The position numbers and the translations under genes were made by a program. Below the pieces are notes generated by a model that saw only the letters and a program-made list of their open reading frames with translations, made no database searches and had not been told where the DNA came from. A DNA stretch of 8,826 nucleotides from Campylobacteraceae bacterium UBA1877 (lineage in GTDB: Bacteria > Campylobacterota > Campylobacteria > Campylobacterales > Campylobacteraceae). Of the stretch, positions 6,841 to 8,826 are shown in pieces. Each line of letters starts with the position of its first letter. Within the stretch, counting starts at the first letter, position 1. The stretch covers positions 61,553-70,378 of the forward strand of contig DDHL01000034.1 of the NCBI GenBank assembly GCA_002352945.1, read 5' to 3'.

Positions 6841-7415
6841 TGATTGCCCATCTAAGAAAATATATATGGTATAAATTTTTAAACTCGCTTTTTTTGGGAC
6901 TCTCAACCGGAAGCGTCTTTATACTCTACACTCCTTTAAAACCATCCATATATAGCTTAGGTGGGATTTTTCTAGCATTGGGCCTTTTAGTAGTGGCAAA
7001 ATTTTACGCATCTATGATGAATAGGCAAATATTTTTTGCCACTACCTTGCTGGTTGAATTGATTGTTTTGTGCATGGTTTGCTACTTTTTAATCTTTTCT
7101 TACGGCTATATGAGCGCTCTTTTGATCTATATTGGCTATCAAATCACCTTTATTTTTGGCAGCTACCTTGTTCGAGCTGAAACTCTTTCATTAGCCAAAG
7201 CAAAGGCAATGGGGCTCGTTGATGTGGCAAAACAAAAAGGTTATTTAATAGGAATGGTTCTAGCCTATGGGTTTTATAAAATACTTGAATTTATTGGAAT
7301 TGCTGACAAACAAGAGCAAGTTTATGCTCTGCATTTCATACTTTTAATCTTGCAAATTGCTATTATTATCCTCGTCATCCAAGCCTTTACATGTAAAGAT
7401 TTAAAAACCATTTAA
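6840..7415 (+). CDS. Uncharacterised six-helix inner-membrane protein, coupled to btuB
   Basis: I do not recognise a named family. The 191-residue protein has six hydrophobic segments, at roughly 12-30, 38-57, 64-86, 91-111, 133-152 and 161-182, with a short basic loop KAKAMGLVDVAKQK between the fourth and fifth. Six helices of this length, a short charged loop after helix 2 (NRQ) and a longer one after helix 4 resemble one half of a major-facilitator transporter; this is an impression of shape, not a motif match. The ATG at 6840 overlaps the btuB TGA by one base (TGATG), so it is probably translationally coupled. An in-frame TTG at 6837 could add one residue, and a weak AAGG lies at 6826-6829. 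The context suggests a role with BtuB, perhaps moving corrinoid across the inner membrane, but nothing in the sequence proves it. The end looks natural, with a polar tail after helix 6. Confidence 0.8.
   Translation: MIAHLRKYIWYKFLNSLFLGLSTGSVFILYTPLKPSIYSLGGIFLALGLLVVAKFYASMMNRQIFFATTLLVELIVLCMVCYFLIFSYGYMSALLIYIGYQITFIFGSYLVRAETLSLAKAKAMGLVDVAKQKGYLIGMVLAYGFYKILEFIGIADKQEQVYALHFILLILQIAIIILVIQAFTCKDLKTI
7386..7397. repeat. Palindrome TTTACATGTAAA, copy 5 (3' end of the six-helix protein gene)
   Basis: The perfect symmetry spans 14 bp, CTTTACATGTAAAG (7385-7398). It encodes Ala-Phe-Thr-Cys-Lys in the polar C-terminal tail, a different codon phase from the copies in panE, metH and btuB, and lies 16 bases before the stop codon. 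Confidence 0.85.
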
Positions 7416-7424
7416 CACTTTTTG

Positions 7425-7431
7425 TTAGAAT
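7425..7431 (+). promoter_or_regulatory. Candidate -10 box for the DUF3817 gene
   Basis: TTAGAAT preceded by a T-run (CTTTTTGT), 26 bases before the ATG, in the 42-base gap after the six-helix gene. It is a moderate match. Co-transcription with the upstream block is equally possible, because no terminator hairpin is visible in this gap. Confidence 0.35.
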
Positions 7432-7457
7432 TTCACTTTTAAAAAAAAGGAGTTTAC

Positions 7458-7757
7458 ATGCCCAGTTCGATTGGATGTTTGCGAATTGTAAGCGTAATTG
7501 AAGGGATCTCATTTTTAGCGCTACTTTGTTTTGCGATGCCCATAAAATATATTGCTCAAGATCCTGAGCCTGTTCGAATTATTGGCATGACTCATGGGAT
7601 TTTGTTTATCCTCTTTTTAATTTCATTAGTTAGCGCATGGTATCAGCACCAATTTAGCAAAAAGTTTCTACTTCTTTGCCTTGGATGCTCTTTAGTTCCT
7701 TTTGCACCTTTTTGGCTTGAAGGTGTCTTAAAAGAGCGCCAAGAAGCTCTAAAATAG
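7458..7757 (+). CDS. DUF3817 family small membrane protein
   Basis: The 99-residue product has three hydrophobic segments at about 7-27, 41-61 and 68-86. The pattern LRIVSVIEGISFLALL, then AMPIKY, then PVRIIGMTHGILF (residues 38-50), and finally a PFAPFWLE end, is characteristic of the DUF3817 integral-membrane family, which is about 90-110 residues and of unknown function. The ATG has a strong AAGGAG (7447-7452) 5 bases upstream, preceded by a run of A. The gene lies 42 bases behind the six-helix protein on the same strand. Its TAG stop immediately abuts the stop codon of the convergent CLC gene. Nothing links it functionally to cobalamin or chloride. Recognition is from remembered family pattern, not from a search. 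Confidence 0.82.
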   Translation: MPSSIGCLRIVSVIEGISFLALLCFAMPIKYIAQDPEPVRIIGMTHGILFILFLISLVSAWYQHQFSKKFLLLCLGCSLVPFAPFWLEGVLKERQEALK

Positions 7758-7767
7758 CTATTTTTTT
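7733..7767 (+). terminator. Possible weak terminator at the convergent gene ends
   Basis: AGAGC (7733-7737) pairs with GCTCT (7746-7750) in a 5-bp stem with an 8-base loop. This is followed by the palindrome AAAATAGCTATTTT (7751-7764) and a run of seven T (7761-7767). The T-run begins 11 bases after the stem, so this is not a canonical intrinsic terminator. Any termination signal must overlap coding sequence, because there is no intergenic space. Confidence 0.25.
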
Positions 7768-8826
7768 CTACTTCTTTTTTCTCTTAAAATACGGCGCAAA
7801 GCCATCTTTCGTCTAATATCACGCAAGGCATCGGGCTCTAATCCACCTGTATATTTCGCCTTTGCTTGCTGGATCTCTTTTCCAAGCTCTACATCCAAAT
7901 GCTCGCCCTTTGTCATAGCCAAAATTTGTGATGGAAAAACGCTTCTATGGCCCGTCATCAAAAAGGCAATAATGCACGAAAGTGCGGCGTAGTGGATGAT
8001 TTCCATCCCAAACAGTTCCCCTGCCATGATAATCGCCGCAATGGGCGCATTGGTCGCCCCCGCCAACACGCTCACCAGCCCAAGAGCAGCAAAAAACGGA
8101 ATGTACCCCTCTACTAAATGCCCAAACACATTGCCACTGGTCGCCCCCACAAAAAAGAGTGGTGTGATGATGCCCCCACTCCCACCAACACCCAAGGAAA
8201 GAGCCGTAAAAAGCGCTTTTAGTGGGGCGTCATACCACTGGATATTTTGATGCAAAATCGCTTCATTGCTAAGGGCTAACCAAATCGTTTCCATGCCTAG
8301 CCCCAAATAGCGCGTCGAGGTAAAGTACGCCAACACGGCAATGACAATCCCTCCCACAAAAGGGGTCAGCAAATAGTGCCATTTGATAGCACGAATCCAT
8401 TGGTGGATTTTTTGAATCACATTGATCATCAAATCTGAAATCAACCCAAAAAAGATGCCCGCCAGCACCACCCAAAACGCAATCGTAATGTCAAATCCAG
8501 GCAAATCAAAATAGCTAGCTTTAATCAGCGTGTACTCTAAGCCCAAAAATTGTGCCATGGCGTACGCCGAAAGTCCTGCCACGATAGAGGGCAACAATAC
8601 ATCGTACATGATGGCCCCGACGACCAGTATCTCCACACCAAAAAGCGCCCCCGCCATCGGCGTGCCAAAGACGGTAGCAAACCCTGCGCTAATGCCACAA
8701 ATCACAAGCTTTTTACGGTCATTGGGGGAGAAGTGAAACATTTTACTAAACAACGACGCCGTGGCTGCCCCTATTTGTGCGCCTGGCCCCTCTTTACCTA
8801 CAGACCCGCCCGCAAAAATCGTCATC
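7758..8826 (-). CDS. CLC-family chloride channel or transporter (partial, 5' end off the right edge)
   Basis: The visible 355 residues are the C-terminal four-fifths or so of a CLC (EriC/ClcA-type, COG0038) membrane protein. The first visible Met is internal: the GKEGP filter motif, normally some 100-150 residues into the protein, lies only 10 residues after it, so the true start is beyond the window. Counting from that Met, Glu12 matches the gating Glu148 of CLC-ec1, and the GxFxP-like motif is G218-I-I-T-P222. At the internal proton-glutamate region, FGVEIL keeps Glu65 (Glu202) but has Ile where Glu203 sits. The SVFPSQ segment (295-300) corresponds to the helix carrying Tyr445. A basic soluble tail ends in RSRKK and no CBS domains are present. 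G+C is about 49% with many GCG, GGG and GCC codons, unlike all neighbours, suggesting different ancestry. Whether it is a channel or an antiporter cannot be settled here. Confidence 0.92.
   Translation of the reverse strand, partial: MTIFAGGSVGKEGPGAQIGAATASLFSKMFHFSPNDRKKLVICGISAGFATVFGTPMAGALFGVEILVVGAIMYDVLLPSIVAGLSAYAMAQFLGLEYTLIKASYFDLPGFDITIAFWVVLAGIFFGLISDLMINVIQKIHQWIRAIKWHYLLTPFVGGIVIAVLAYFTSTRYLGLGMETIWLALSNEAILHQNIQWYDAPLKALFTALSLGVGGSGGIITPLFFVGATSGNVFGHLVEGYIPFFAALGLVSVLAGATNAPIAAIIMAGELFGMEIIHYAALSCIIAFLMTGHRSVFPSQILAMTKGEHLDVELGKEIQQAKAKYTGGLEPDALRDIRRKMALRRILREKRSRKK

Noticed and set aside
7453..7460. Half palindrome TTTACATG at the DUF3817 start codon
   Set aside because: Only 8 of 12 bases match and the symmetry is not completed (followed by CCC). 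A match this short overlapping a normal A/T-rich spacer plus ATG is expected by chance.
7996..8736. Plus- and minus-strand alternative frames within the CLC gene (7996-8250, 8269-8475, 8530-8736)
   Set aside because: They overlap conserved CLC helices and motifs, carry no ribosome binding sites, and arise from the higher G+C of this gene.

Overview
The window reads as a chromosomal segment of a Campylobacterota (epsilonproteobacterial) organism. The evidence is AT-rich, densely packed genes, short A/T-rich promoter regions with TATAAT-like -10 boxes and little recognisable -35, and a cobalamin-dependent methionine synthase somewhat shorter than the E. coli enzyme. A Sulfurospirillum- or Campylobacter-like host is plausible, but the genus cannot be fixed from the sequence alone. 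There is no rRNA, tRNA, CRISPR array, insertion sequence or phage gene, and no stretch over 300 bases lacks a gene.

Layout, left to right. (1) On the minus strand, the first 60 codons of a small DUF2892-type membrane protein run off the left edge. Upstream of it, also on the minus strand, is a ketopantoate reductase-family gene (panE/apbA) with a TTG start. (2) A 162-bp divergent promoter region separates panE from metH. (3) On the plus strand is a three-gene block: metH (B12-dependent methionine synthase), btuB (TonB-dependent outer-membrane receptor, best read as a vitamin B12 receptor) and a six-helix inner-membrane protein whose start overlaps the btuB stop by one base. An imperfect 14-bp stem hairpin sits between metH and btuB. 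(4) A small DUF3817 membrane protein with its own promoter-like sequence and a strong ribosome binding site follows. (5) A CLC-family chloride channel/transporter lies on the minus strand. Its stop codon directly abuts the DUF3817 stop codon, and its N-terminus runs off the right edge.

How the genes work together. MetH needs methylcobalamin, and BtuB brings cobalamins across the outer membrane, so metH-btuB looks like a use-and-supply pair. The uncharacterised six-helix protein, apparently translationally coupled to btuB, is a candidate inner-membrane partner, but only context supports this. No BtuCDF genes and no cobalamin riboswitch are visible.

Two features go beyond ordinary annotation. 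First, the 12-bp palindrome TTTACATGTAAA occurs five times exactly, plus once with one mismatch, in about 6.3 kb, inside genes and between them. This is far above chance and resembles a highly iterated palindrome. Second, the CLC gene has clearly higher G+C (about 49% by rough hand count, against about 37-41% for its neighbours) and lacks the palindrome, suggesting separate ancestry.
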